A DNA stretch of 25,119 bases from CAYXPG01 sp964564845 (GCA_964564845.1 CAZMCN010000013.1:1-25119), one strand, 5' to 3'; positions 1 through 8,881 are shown, counted from the stretch's first letter. Program-made: numbers and translations. The notes: generated by a model not told the origin, from the sequence alone.

Positions 1-49
1 TTGAAATCTTGTGTACCGCATAATTTATAAAATATGTTGTGCTGTAGTG

Positions 50-247
50 TTAAATTGAACGGTTAAAAAACAGGAGGAACTTATTATAATTGGGATTTCC
101 CATATACATTGTATATGCCGGCCCAGCTACGCCGCTAAGCTTAATTTTCAATAGAATATCAAATCTATCTAAAAATTCGAGCTTCAATTTGCGGTCGAAA
201 TTGACTCTCAGAGCATCCTTGCGTCTTTCACCCATTGGTTTCTCCAA
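50..247 (-). pseudogene. IS1380-type transposase, N-terminal relic
   Basis: The open frame begins with a stretch containing LRVNFDRKLKLEF, which I recognise as the conserved start of IS1380-family DDE transposases (usually continuing HGSKVTSDAGLL). Here the match stops right after LKLEF, and about 40 unrelated residues follow before the stop. The family is normally over 400 residues, so nearly all of the enzyme, including the catalytic core, is missing. The first codon is TTG at 247; ATG at 235 is the more likely original start. I could not delimit terminal inverted repeats. The assignment rests on one short motif, so it is a probable relic rather than a certain one. Confidence 0.5.
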
Positions 248-460
248 ACAGATGCGTTAAAACTGGCTTCAACGGCTTCCGTAAGCTCTATACTACCAAA
301 ATCTTGCTTTCTTTCAAGGAGTTACTCGGGAAATCTGGGGTTAATAAATGTTGGTTTTTGCGAGGAGTCAAAAACAATCCTTGCATTTGATGAAGCTTTT
401 TGTATAAAGGCATTTAGTAGCACCGCAAATTAATAAGGCTAAGGACAGGACATATTTTCA

Positions 461-2203
461 ATGCGAGTTTCCGCACGGATGCAGAAAAAACGGTGGATAA
501 TCCAGCCTTCTCACGAGGCTTCTGCGCAGCTTGCCAAATCGCTCAAGGTATCCACTCTGCTGGCGCAGGTTTTAATCAATCGTGGAGTAACTGACGCCGG
601 TACCGCCGGTGTTTTCTTACGGCCGAGGCTTACCGAGCTTATACCGCCGGAGCAGATGCCCGGCAGCGAGGCGGCGGTTGCTCGAATAAAGCGGGCCATC
701 AAAAACACCGAAAAAATTACCATTTACGGCGATTATGATGTCGATGGCATTACGGGCGTATCAATTCTTTTCCAGATTCTAACGCTGCTCGGAGCGAAAG
801 TGGATTACTACATACCCCATCGTATCGATGAGGGTTACGGGCTGAACGCCGCAGCCGTTCGTTCGTTGGCCAGATCCGGCAGCAGGGTCCTAATTACCGT
901 TGATTGTGGAGTCTGTGCCTGCGAAGCGGCCGAATTAGCCGAACAATCGGGGATTGATTTAATAATAACCGACCATCATCAGCCTGGGCCGGAATTGCCC
1001 GGGGCGGCGGCAATTGTGCATCCGGCAATGGACAAATCTTATCCAAATCAGGATTCGTCCGGTTCAATGGTTGCCTTTAAGTTGGGCTGGGCTATTGCTA
1101 ACGAATTCAAAACCGGTCCAACGCTTGAGCCGAAATTACGCTACTTTATGCTGAATGCAACAAGTCTGGCGGCTATGGGAACCATCGCAGATATTATGGA
1201 CCTGCGTGGCGAAAACAGGGTTCTGACCAGCTACGGCCTCAAGGCCCTGCCTGAGTGCGAACTTTGCGGCATTGGGGCCTTGATTGAGTCAGCCGGCCTG
1301 TTGGGACAGGGTCTCGATAGTTTTCATATTGGCTTTCGACTGGCACCGATGCTCAATGCGGCAGGACGTATGGGACACGCAAGGTTGGCCGTTGAGCTCT
1401 TAACGACCGACAGCACAATGCGGGCCGTAAAAATAGCCGAGTATCTTAAAGAGCAAAACTCTCTGCGGCAGCAGTGCGAAAGAAAGATATTCAAACAGGC
1501 CTGCGAAAAAATTGTTGCGGGCGGTCTTAATCATCCTGATAGAAAAAGCATAGTTCTTGCCGACGAAGCCTGGCACGGCGGTGTAATAGGCGTTGTTGCC
1601 TCGCGAATAGTAGATAAATTTTACCGCCCGACTATTATGATTAACACGGCAGAGCCAATCGCCTGTGGTTCAGCCCGTTCCATAGCCGGCTTTGATATTT
1701 TGACGGCGATTAGCAGTTGTTCGCACCATTTAATTGCTTTCGGCGGACACAAAATGGCGGCGGGTATAACCATCGAAAGTGAAAAAATAGACCAATTCGC
1801 AGCCGAATTAGAAGGCTACGCAAAAGATAACCTCAGTGAAGACGATGTAGTTGCAAAACTTCACATCGATGCATTGGCCCAATTGAGCGAACTTGGAAAA
1901 GAAACGGTCGGCGAGTTTGAGATACTCGGCCCGTTCGGGCCGGGCAATCCCGAACCGATTTTCGCAACAAAAGGCGTTCGTCTTGCTTCTGCACCAAGAA
2001 GGGTCGGTGCAAACGGCGGCCACCTCCAGCTGGCTCTGACGGATAATACATCGTCGGTTCGTTGCATAGGTTTTGGTATGGGCAAACTGGAGAAAAAACT
2101 GCTTGAGAATGAGTTTTTCGATGTTGCCTATCGGCCACAGCTCAATACTTACAATGGCTTTACGAATGTCCAGTTGAATTTGGCTGATATACAGTTCGAA
2201 TAA
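461..2203 (+). CDS. recJ: Single-stranded-DNA-specific exonuclease RecJ
   Basis: This encodes a 5'-3' exonuclease acting on single-stranded DNA in recombination (RecF pathway) and mismatch or excision repair in the cytoplasm. At 580 residues it has the usual RecJ length. The DHH phosphoesterase domain shows DYDVDG (residues 91-96), ITVDCG (145-150) and the name-giving DHH (171-173), which bind the catalytic metals. NAAGRMG (299-305) lies in the linker region, and the DHHA1 domain carries WHGGVIGVVASR (371-382) and GGHKMAAG (428-435). The C-terminal 110 residues match the position of the OB-fold. The ATG at 461 has a purine-rich AGGACAGGA about ten bases upstream; ATG at 479 is an alternative. 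All motifs look intact, so it is probably active. Confidence 0.96.
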   Translation: MRVSARMQKKRWIIQPSHEASAQLAKSLKVSTLLAQVLINRGVTDAGTAGVFLRPRLTELIPPEQMPGSEAAVARIKRAIKNTEKITIYGDYDVDGITGVSILFQILTLLGAKVDYYIPHRIDEGYGLNAAAVRSLARSGSRVLITVDCGVCACEAAELAEQSGIDLIITDHHQPGPELPGAAAIVHPAMDKSYPNQDSSGSMVAFKLGWAIANEFKTGPTLEPKLRYFMLNATSLAAMGTIADIMDLRGENRVLTSYGLKALPECELCGIGALIESAGLLGQGLDSFHIGFRLAPMLNAAGRMGHARLAVELLTTDSTMRAVKIAEYLKEQNSLRQQCERKIFKQACEKIVAGGLNHPDRKSIVLADEAWHGGVIGVVASRIVDKFYRPTIMINTAEPIACGSARSIAGFDILTAISSCSHHLIAFGGHKMAAGITIESEKIDQFAAELEGYAKDNLSEDDVVAKLHIDALAQLSELGKETVGEFEILGPFGPGNPEPIFATKGVRLASAPRRVGANGGHLQLALTDNTSSVRCIGFGMGKLEKKLLENEFFDVAYRPQLNTYNGFTNVQLNLADIQFE

Positions 2204-2661
2204 AAAAGGCAGGCGAAATCATTGATTATCGATTATTGATGATTGAGTTGATATCGCTTCGCGATGTTAGAGTTTTTAGGGTGGAAAATGTTTTTCTTTG
2301 TCTTGTTTTGCAGTTAAAATGGTGGGGGATTTTTAGTCGTTAGTCGCTCGTGAATAGTCGTTAGTCGAAAGGAATCGCTGCGCGAGACTTGTTTTGTCAA
2401 ACCGCAGGTGAGGAAGCCATTTCATTGATTATTGATAATGGATTATTGATTATCAGGTTGAGCTTGCCACGTCGTCCACCTACGGCGGACTCCTCGCAAT
2501 GACGAAAACCGGATTCGGTGCTTTTGCAGGAATGCGCCCGCAGGAAATTGCGCAATATGAAAACAGTAATTACCCCTCCCTTACGGTCGGGGCTCTGTTA
2601 AACGAATGGTTCTATTTCTGTTTACAAATCTTCTTCGTAAATCTTTGCAAAATCTTTGCAA
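2204..2661. repeat. Gene-free spacer with several dispersed repeats
   Basis: No convincing gene is seen between the converging recJ and transglutaminase genes. The spacer holds an AT-rich element at 2220-2244, with an inverted relative at 22714-22738 (23 of 25 bases). A similar AT-rich stretch lies around 2420-2456. AGTCGTTAGTCG occurs twice, at 2335-2346 and 2356-2367. A segment at about 2464-2504, ending CTCCTCGCAATGAC, resembles short dispersed repeats I have seen in many environmental bacterial genomes. The open frame at 2499-2696 runs through repeat sequence and into the 3' end of the opposite gene, and I do not believe it is a gene. Confidence 0.6.
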
Positions 2662-4143
2662 CTAATTTTTGTTTACAATTGCCCTGTCGATTTTGAACTG
2701 TCCTAAGGTACCGACCAAGTTGAAGAAATCTTCCGGAGCGCCGTCGCCTACAGCCAGTGCGATGTGGCCTGCATCGTAGCCGCCCCTGCCGGTGCTTTTA
2801 AAGGCCGAATCCAGGCCGACCCATTTGCTGCCGATGTATGCCTGGACCCAGGCGTGCCCGCCGAAACGGTCTCTAAGGCCGCTATATTCGTCCACGTAGG
2901 CGAGTCCCATAACGATTTGGGCAGGGATGCCGAGAGACCGGCACATTGCCGCTGTTAGTACGGCAAATTCCGTACAGTCGCCCTGTCTGCTGTCTGCGAC
3001 TTCCGCTGCTGTTGCGTAGCCGACTGAAAGATTTTTATTTTCAATGTAGCCGGCAACGAATGCTTCTATCCTTTTGACAGCTTCGGCGGCGTCTTTGGTA
3101 TCACCTATCGCGTGGCGGGCGAGGACTATTATTTCTTTTCGGTCGCTCTGCAGAAATCTTGTGGGTCTGGTTGCATCCAGAAGCGTTTTATCTGTGCCGT
3201 TATAGGGGAACCTTGCGCCTTTCGGCGGGGAAACCGGCCTGACGGTAACGATTGCCCGGCCGCCCTTTAGCCGGCGTACTTTTTGATTATCGCCGGATGG
3301 TATCGGCAGGGCGTCGGTTCCAGAAGTCGGTCTCAAATAATAGGTGATTGATTTGGCTGAGCGGACATTATTGAGCGGTACGGGACTGGCCAGAAACATC
3401 TTATCGACGACGTCCAGCACATCATTTTGGCCGAGCGCGAAGGCCTTCTCGCAGGCGACCATTTCAACCCGCATTCCCATTACGGGCATAATATTCTTTT
3501 GAAGTCGAAAGTTATCGTTGACATAACCGGTGCTGACAATTTCGCCAGCGTCCGGCATTTTCATAGTGGTATGGACTTCCGTCAAAGGGAGGACGCGACC
3601 GAGCAGGTCGATGTTTTTTTTGTCGGCGATAGTTATTTTAATATCTACGGCCTGCATAATGGTTGCGCTGAATATCTTTGCGGTATAGCTTTGTCGCTGT
3701 TTTAGGCCTCTTTTGAGCTGCAGCAGTCGCAGTCCTTCGGCCATCACAGCGTCTTTGGGCCATTCGATAGTGCTCTTTTGCTCGGCGCCCATTGAAGTAA
3801 CCGTTATATCGGCCTTTCCATTTTTTTGAACTTTTCCAATTATTTTTATCATCATCATACTGAGGTCCTGCATGGCCTCGAAAGCTAAAGGTTTGCCGTC
3901 GATTGTCTCGATACTGGTTTCGGTGGTGTTCATTGTAACGGGCATATTAAGTCTGCTTACAGTTAAGTTGACTTGTTCGGTGGTAGTTACTTTTCCCTCG
4001 GCCACTACACGGTTTTGTATTGCGTAACCGACCTTTTTGCCTTCGATGAACAGGGCAAAATATTGGGTTTCATCCGAAGCGGTCTGTGCCGGGCCGGCAG
4101 CGGTCAAAACCAAACAAATACCGAGAATGCAGCGAACTTTCAT
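2662..4143 (-). CDS. Secreted transglutaminase-like domain protein
   Basis: This is a 493-residue protein with an N-terminal signal peptide: a short basic start, a hydrophobic stretch at residues 5-17, and likely cleavage near residue 22. The C-terminal third is a transglutaminase/protease-like core with a complete Cys-His-Asp triad: C390 in RQGDC, H430 in GGHAW and D445 in WVGLD. The middle (about 30-330) is a large mostly beta-type region without a motif I can name. Proteins of this build act outside the cytoplasmic membrane as transglutaminases, peptidases or amidases; the substrate cannot be read from the sequence. It is divergent from murE, sharing the upstream region, which hints at an envelope role but does not prove it. 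The start ATG follows a GGAAGGAAATT-like ribosome site. Confidence 0.85.
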   Translation of the reverse strand: MKVRCILGICLVLTAAGPAQTASDETQYFALFIEGKKVGYAIQNRVVAEGKVTTTEQVNLTVSRLNMPVTMNTTETSIETIDGKPLAFEAMQDLSMMMIKIIGKVQKNGKADITVTSMGAEQKSTIEWPKDAVMAEGLRLLQLKRGLKQRQSYTAKIFSATIMQAVDIKITIADKKNIDLLGRVLPLTEVHTTMKMPDAGEIVSTGYVNDNFRLQKNIMPVMGMRVEMVACEKAFALGQNDVLDVVDKMFLASPVPLNNVRSAKSITYYLRPTSGTDALPIPSGDNQKVRRLKGGRAIVTVRPVSPPKGARFPYNGTDKTLLDATRPTRFLQSDRKEIIVLARHAIGDTKDAAEAVKRIEAFVAGYIENKNLSVGYATAAEVADSRQGDCTEFAVLTAAMCRSLGIPAQIVMGLAYVDEYSGLRDRFGGHAWVQAYIGSKWVGLDSAFKSTGRGGYDAGHIALAVGDGAPEDFFNLVGTLGQFKIDRAIVNKN

Positions 4144-4195
4144 AATCCAATTTCCTTCCTCTTGTTAGAAGCAAGATTTAATTATTTAGTGTTTC

Positions 4196-4252
4196 TTGTC
4201 GATGTATATAATTTCATTATAACATTTTTTCTGTAAATTTGGTTTATGTCAA
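4196..4252. promoter_or_regulatory. Candidate divergent promoters, mur cluster and transglutaminase gene
   Basis: On the plus strand, TTGTCG (4196-4201) and TATAAC (4218-4223) are 16 bases apart and could drive murE. On the minus strand there is a perfect TTGACA at 4252-4247. Seventeen bases further is AAAAAT (4229-4224), and a perfect TATAAT lies at 4221-4216 but too far away (25 bases). The region is AT-rich and lies between divergent genes, as expected for promoters. The hexamers are imperfect in spacing or sequence, so these are candidates only. Confidence 0.35.
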
Positions 4253-4362
4253 GCATATAGCAGGGCAGAAATTTATGCTGTCGTTGTTTTACTGAGTTAT
4301 TGTTTCGGCGGGATGGCAGGTGGTTGCATTATTTTGGGTTTTCGCTACAATGGCCGGGAGAA

Positions 4363-4380
4363 CCCCTGCTTTCGCAGGGG
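4363..4380. repeat. Short hairpin in the murE leader, dispersed-repeat type
   Basis: A perfect 7-bp stem (CCCCTGC/GCAGGGG) closes a 4-base loop about 25 bases before the murE start. Read on the minus strand, the core CCTGCGAAAGCAGG is identical to the hairpin at 19674-19687. The recurrence suggests a mobile or dispersed hairpin repeat rather than a murE-specific leader structure. No T-tract follows, so it is not an intrinsic terminator. Confidence 0.6.
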
Positions 4381-4404
4381 CAGGTTTTACGGGTAGAAGT
4401 ACCT

Positions 4405-5853
4405 ATGACTTTCGATGAATTATTGGCTTTGGTATCTTCAGGGAATTGTCCTCGTATGCGAATGGATTCGCGTTTTGTCGAAGACGGCGATATTTTTGCG
4501 GCTGTTGGAGGCATTGTTTATGACGGCCACGATTTCATTGAGCAGGCGGTGGCCAATGGTGCTAAATACATTGTTTGCGAGAGGCAGCCGGTTCATCCTG
4601 AAAATCAGGCGGAGAGCTGCGAATATATAGTTGTAGATGATTCAGCAAGGGCGGCGGCTGTTCTGGCACAGGCTGTGAGGGGTAATCCGGCTTCTGAGCT
4701 GACTAATTTGGCTGTTACCGGCACAAATGGAAAGACGACGGTAGCTTTTCTCACGCAGTCGGTAATTCGAAATGCCGGTGAAAAGTGCGGACTTATCGGG
4801 ACGGTTGTTTACGACACAGGCGAGAAAAGCCGGCCGGCGGAGCTGACAACCCCTGATTGTTTGGCAATTGCTGAAATGACGGAGGAGATGCTGAAGGGCG
4901 GCTCAAAATATATGGTCATCGAGGCCAGCAGTCACGCACTTTGCCAAAATCGTCTGGCGGGTATTGAATTCGAGGCTGCCGCTTTTACCAATCTCGCCGG
5001 CGACCATCTGGATTACCATAAAACCCAGGAGGAATACTTAGCTGCCAAAACCAGACTGTTTCAGGGATTGTCTGCTGATGCGGTAGCTGTGTTGAATAAA
5101 CAATCGCCTGCGGCCAAACAAATCGCCGAAAGCACCGGCGCAAAAATTTTATGGTATGGAGTTGATGAACCAGCCGATATTACCGCTCATATAGAATCGA
5201 TGAATGCTGAAGGAACGGTTTTTGTCCTGGGATACGCCAACCGAAGTCAAAAGGTGAGGACTCCGCTGGCGGGTGCGTATAATGTCAGCAATCATTTAGC
5301 AGCGGCTGGTTTGTCTCTTGCAGCCGGCTTTGATTTGGAAGCGACAGCGGCAGGACTATCGGCTGTCGAGGTGATACCGGGCAGACTGGAAAAGGTTGAT
5401 TGGGTCGGCAGTTTTTGCGTTCTTGTTGATTATGCCCATAGCGATGATGCTTTGAAAAACACCCTGGCTACCATAAAGCCTTTATGTAAAGGCAGGCTCA
5501 GGGTTGTTTTCGGTTGTGGCGGTGACAGGGACAGAACTAAAAGGCCGCGAATGGCGAAGGTGGCTGAAGAGTTTGCTGATTTTGTGATTGTTACGAGTGA
5601 CAATCCAAGAACCGAGAAGCCCGAAGATATAATAAGCGAAGTTGTAACCGGTTTTGAGAAACCGGATTCACCGACAATTACACTTGAGCCGGACAGAAAG
5701 AAGGCGATTGAATTTGCTCTTAAAAGTGCTGCAGGAGATGATATTGTGCTAATCGCCGGCAGGGGTCACGAAGCATATCAGATAATCGGCAAAGACAGGG
5801 TTGCCTTCCACGATGCCACAGTTGTGCGACAATGTCTTAAGAGGCTGAAATGA
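4405..5853 (+). CDS. murE: UDP-MurNAc-tripeptide ligase MurE (meso-DAP type)
   Basis: MurE adds the third amino acid to UDP-MurNAc-L-Ala-D-Glu in cytoplasmic peptidoglycan synthesis, using ATP. The protein from ATG 4405 has 482 residues, the usual length. It shows the ATP loop TGTNGKTT (105-112), TTPD (148-151), EASSHAL (173-179), TNLAGDHLDYHKT (195-207), the carbamylated-lysine candidate K215 in AAKTRLF, and VDYAHSDDAL (341-350). DNPR at 399-402 is the signature for meso-diaminopimelate rather than lysine. The frame stays open up to a TTG at 4300, but that 35-residue extension runs through the hairpin repeat and does not resemble MurE, so I prefer 4405. The stop overlaps the murF start in ATGA, indicating translational coupling. 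Confidence 0.95.
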   Translation: MTFDELLALVSSGNCPRMRMDSRFVEDGDIFAAVGGIVYDGHDFIEQAVANGAKYIVCERQPVHPENQAESCEYIVVDDSARAAAVLAQAVRGNPASELTNLAVTGTNGKTTVAFLTQSVIRNAGEKCGLIGTVVYDTGEKSRPAELTTPDCLAIAEMTEEMLKGGSKYMVIEASSHALCQNRLAGIEFEAAAFTNLAGDHLDYHKTQEEYLAAKTRLFQGLSADAVAVLNKQSPAAKQIAESTGAKILWYGVDEPADITAHIESMNAEGTVFVLGYANRSQKVRTPLAGAYNVSNHLAAAGLSLAAGFDLEATAAGLSAVEVIPGRLEKVDWVGSFCVLVDYAHSDDALKNTLATIKPLCKGRLRVVFGCGGDRDRTKRPRMAKVAEEFADFVIVTSDNPRTEKPEDIISEVVTGFEKPDSPTITLEPDRKKAIEFALKSAAGDDIVLIAGRGHEAYQIIGKDRVAFHDATVVRQCLKRLK

Positions 5854-7232
5854 AGGAATTTTCGATTCCAACTCTGGCCCAAATAATAAAGGCCGAGCCG
5901 GCAGAAGTTGCCGGATTTTTAACCGGTGTAAGTATCGATTCACGTACCATAAAGGCGGGCGATTGTTTTTTTGCGGTGGCTGGTGAAAATTTTGACGGCC
6001 ATGATTATGTTGCTGACGCATTTGCCAAAGGTGCTGTTTGTGCCGTGGTTGCAGATGAGACAAGGGGCGACTTTGTCGGCTTTAAGGTGCTCAGAGTTAA
6101 AGATACCATAGTGGCTCTCGGTGATTTTGCTCGTAAATACCGGCGACAGAGCGGCTTTAAGGTCGTCGCAATAACCGGCTCTAACGGTAAAACAACAACA
6201 AAGCAAATCGCTTATCACGTATTAAGTCGGCATTTCAGGGTTTTTCGGGCGCCGAAGAATTTTAACAACGATATTGGTCTGCCGCTGACATTGCTCATGG
6301 CGGGGGAAAAGGACCAAATTGTCATTGCTGAACTTGGCAGTAACCGGTCGGGCGAGATTTCTTATTTGACTGACATTACCCAGCCAGACATAGCGGTTGT
6401 TACCAACGTTCATCCAGCCCATCTGGAAGGGCATGGTGACCTGCAGGCGATAATGCGGGAGAAATTATCGATATCAGAGGGCCTGCGGGAAGATGGTGTT
6501 TTTTTTATCAATGCCGATTGTGAGCAGTTGGTTGAGAGCTGCCGGGCCGCCGGGGTCAAATTTACAACTTTCGGCAAAACTGATGACTCTGACATACGAG
6601 CCTGCAATATTACCCGTACCGGCGTCTCTGCCTCTTTTATGATAGAGGGCATTGAGGTGTTTTTGCCGTTACCGGGTTTGGGAAATATCGAAAACGCACT
6701 CGCCGCCTGGGCTATTTGCAGGCAATTTGGTGTTACCGGCGAAGATTTTGCTGATGCCGTAAGAACTCTGCCGGCGGTTCATATGCGCGCCGAGCTGTTA
6801 CAGATTGGCACACTAACGGTAGTAAATGACTGCTATAATGCGAATCCCGTATCGATGAAAAACGCCCTGGATATTCTTATCGAACTTGGCTCTGCTAACA
6901 ATCGGCGTCTTGTTTTTATTTGTGGGGATATGGCGGAGCTTGGCCGGCAGAGGGAGCAATTGCATGCCGAAGCAGGCGCCTTTATAGCACGGGCGAAGGT
7001 GCGGTTGTTGTTAGCTGTTGGGAGTTTGGCGAAAATCGCCGCTCTGGCCGCAAAAGAAACCGCTGAGTACGATTTGCAAATAGAATGTTTCGAAGATGTC
7101 CACTCAGTTTGTAATAATCTTGGGGAATTTGTAAAAGATTCCGATATAGTATTAGTCAAAGGCTCGAGGTTGGTTGCTTTGGAATTGGCCGTTGAGAAAC
7201 TAAAAGAGATTTTTGGCTCAAGCGAATTATGA
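5850..7232 (+). CDS. murF: UDP-MurNAc-tripeptide:D-Ala-D-Ala ligase MurF
   Basis: MurF joins D-Ala-D-Ala to the tripeptide precursor, the last cytoplasmic ligase step before MraY. The 460-residue protein has the N-terminal MurF substrate domain with SIDSRTIKAGDCFFA (28-42) and GENFDGHDYV (45-54). The ATP loop TGSNGKTT lies at 109-116, followed by NFNNDIGLPLTLL, which is typical of MurF rather than MurE. NDCYNANPVSM and CGDMAELG occur further on. The start overlaps the murE stop by four bases. All family motifs look intact. Confidence 0.95.
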   Translation: MKEFSIPTLAQIIKAEPAEVAGFLTGVSIDSRTIKAGDCFFAVAGENFDGHDYVADAFAKGAVCAVVADETRGDFVGFKVLRVKDTIVALGDFARKYRRQSGFKVVAITGSNGKTTTKQIAYHVLSRHFRVFRAPKNFNNDIGLPLTLLMAGEKDQIVIAELGSNRSGEISYLTDITQPDIAVVTNVHPAHLEGHGDLQAIMREKLSISEGLREDGVFFINADCEQLVESCRAAGVKFTTFGKTDDSDIRACNITRTGVSASFMIEGIEVFLPLPGLGNIENALAAWAICRQFGVTGEDFADAVRTLPAVHMRAELLQIGTLTVVNDCYNANPVSMKNALDILIELGSANNRRLVFICGDMAELGRQREQLHAEAGAFIARAKVRLLLAVGSLAKIAALAAKETAEYDLQIECFEDVHSVCNNLGEFVKDSDIVLVKGSRLVALELAVEKLKEIFGSSEL

Positions 7233-7254
7233 GAGCTGCTTTTGAAGGTATGAA

Positions 7255-8394
7255 ATGATATACCACTTGTTATATTACTTTCGTGAAGTTTTCACGCACC
7301 GGCTGGGCTTTTATGCCTATCAGGATGTGATGTTTCGTTCTGTGACGGCCACATTGACGAGCTTAGTGATTTCACTTTTGCTCGGCCCGAAAATTATTCG
7401 CTGGCTGATGCGAAAGAAAATCGGTGACCGTCCCGAGTTTCATCACGCAGCACTGAATGAATTGACAAGGGAAAAGGCCAACACCCCCACGATGGGCGGA
7501 CTAATTATTATACTTTCTATTCTTTCAGGTACTTTACTGTGGGCAAAGCTGAACAATCCATTTGTTCAGAAGGCGATTGTTTTGGTGATATGGTTTAGCG
7601 TCCTGGGGGGCGTTGATGACTGGCTCAAACTTACCGCTTATCTCAAGCACAGGACGAGAGACGGCCTCAAGCCCTGGGAGAAGTTTCTCTTTCAAATCGG
7701 CGGGGCTGTTTTAATCGCCTTGTTCCTGTTCGCAGACTTTGTGGATATAGAGGATGGGAAAAAATTCTGGCTGCCGTTCTATAAACATGGTCTGCCTTTG
7801 AACGACTGGGTCTTTGTGTTAATAGCGATTTTTTACATTTCAGCGACAAGTAACGCCGTAAATCTCACCGATGGTATGGATGGATTGGCAGCGGGGTGTG
7901 TTGGAATGGTCAGTCTGGTACTGGTGGTGCTCTGCTATGTGGTCTCCGAGTTTTTGGCTCGTGCAAGTCTTGTTACCTGGTCGAGTTACCTTTTGCTGCC
8001 GGCCATACCGCAGGCTGGTGAACTGTGCATTTTTTATTCTGCGATATTTGGGGCTGTTCTTGGTTTTTTGTGGTACAACTGCCATCCGGCTCAGGTTTTT
8101 ATGGGTGATGTCGGCTCACTGCCACTGGGTGCTGCTATGGGATATGGCGCCTTGGTTACCAGAAATGAAATCCTTCTTTTGGTTATCGGTGGGGTGTTTG
8201 TGTTAGAGTTGATAAGTGTAATCCTGCAGATTGGCTATTTCAAATACACCGGCGGCAAACGGCTTTTCAGATGCGCCCCTATCCATCATCATTTTCACCT
8301 TATTGGCTGGAGTGAGCCGCAGGTGGTGGTGCGTTTTTGGCTGTTGGCGGCCGTCTTTGCCGCTATTGCTTTGGCCACATTAAAAATCCGATAA
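7255..8394 (+). CDS. mraY: Phospho-MurNAc-pentapeptide transferase MraY
   Basis: This integral membrane enzyme transfers phospho-MurNAc-pentapeptide to undecaprenyl phosphate, making lipid I. The 379-residue protein has about ten hydrophobic helices. The catalytic aspartates appear as GGVDDW (DD at 121-122) and NAVNLTDGMDG (200-210), with GDVGSLPLG from 284 and the histidine motif APIHHHF (341-347). Residues 56-82 contain the conserved KIGDRP and the NTPTMGG motif. It begins 22 bases after murF and completes a murE-murF-mraY run; the murD, ftsW, murG and murC genes that often follow are absent. The last 75 bases, coding for the final 24 residues, are repeated at 8927-9001. Confidence 0.96.
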   Translation: MIYHLLYYFREVFTHRLGFYAYQDVMFRSVTATLTSLVISLLLGPKIIRWLMRKKIGDRPEFHHAALNELTREKANTPTMGGLIIILSILSGTLLWAKLNNPFVQKAIVLVIWFSVLGGVDDWLKLTAYLKHRTRDGLKPWEKFLFQIGGAVLIALFLFADFVDIEDGKKFWLPFYKHGLPLNDWVFVLIAIFYISATSNAVNLTDGMDGLAAGCVGMVSLVLVVLCYVVSEFLARASLVTWSSYLLLPAIPQAGELCIFYSAIFGAVLGFLWYNCHPAQVFMGDVGSLPLGAAMGYGALVTRNEILLLVIGGVFVLELISVILQIGYFKYTGGKRLFRCAPIHHHFHLIGWSEPQVVVRFWLLAAVFAAIALATLKIR

Positions 8395-8567
8395 GGTGCA
8401 TTTAGCTACCGTCACTTGGCGTCTCACCAGCCGCAGACCCGTCCTGAGCGCAGCCGAGGGAGGACACATCGCAGCCTTTGGGCGCAACCAAAAACAAAAA
8501 TATGCACCAGCTTTATGACAGAGCTTTTTTATTTATGGTCGAACCGGTGGAAAGTTATAATAACAGT

Positions 8568-8730
8568 ATGGTTGGGATACCTGACACAACCGTAAGAATA
8601 TATGCTGACACATCGGTTTTTGGTGGTGTGTTTGATGAGGAATTCTATGTATAATGCGGTCAATATATTGCATGGCTACAGCGAAATTGCCATTTATTCA
8701 CCTCTGGAGGTGATTGAGTATGAAGACTAG
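8568..8730 (+). pseudogene. PIN-domain toxin, internally deleted
   Basis: The first 87 bases from ATG 8568 code for MVGIPDTTVRIYADTSVFGG and continue VFDEEF, a classic PIN ribonuclease N-terminus with the first metal-binding aspartate in YADTSVFGG. The frame then stops at 8654. From 8647 another frame reads NAVNILHGY and SPLEVIEYED up to the stop at 8728-8730, which resembles the C-terminal end of the same PIN subfamily. The two ends are in different frames and about 110 residues with the other acidic residues are missing, so the toxin cannot be active. A TATAAT hexamer at 8556-8561 just upstream may be the old -10 element. The tail overlaps the antitoxin gene start by 11 bases, as in intact modules. 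Confidence 0.7.
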
Positions 8731-8881
8731 AACGTTCGACTGTGTTCGGATGAAACGACGCGGCGCAGAATTGGTTCGCGAGCAGCTTGAAGGAAAGTCA
8801 TTTGAGCAACAACTCGAATACTGGCAAAAGGGCACTGACCAGCTAAAAGAGCTTCAAGGGCAAGCAAAAGCAAAGAAATAG
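8720..8881 (+). CDS. Small antitoxin-like protein partnered with PIN toxin
   Basis: This 53-residue charged protein starts MKTRTFDCVRMKRRGAELVR. It resembles short proteins of the type KTFDCVEMKRRGAE...EEQLEFW that are encoded with PIN toxins of the neighbouring subfamily and are presumed to neutralise them. EGKSFEQQLEYWQKGT (24-39) looks like the helix that would contact the toxin. The gene starts inside the PIN tail. A CTGGAGGTGATTG stretch before the start can serve as a ribosome site. The frame is intact although the toxin is broken, so it may be a leftover or may have found another use. The family link is recognition from memory of short proteins and is moderately secure. Confidence 0.65.
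   Translation: MKTRTFDCVRMKRRGAELVREQLEGKSFEQQLEYWQKGTDQLKELQGQAKAKK

Noticed and set aside
2499..2696. 65-residue open frame in the recJ-transglutaminase spacer
   Set aside because: It runs through dispersed-repeat sequence and into the 3' end of the opposite gene.
4300..4404. TTG-initiated extension of murE
   Set aside because: It reads through the hairpin repeat and adds residues not seen in MurE proteins.
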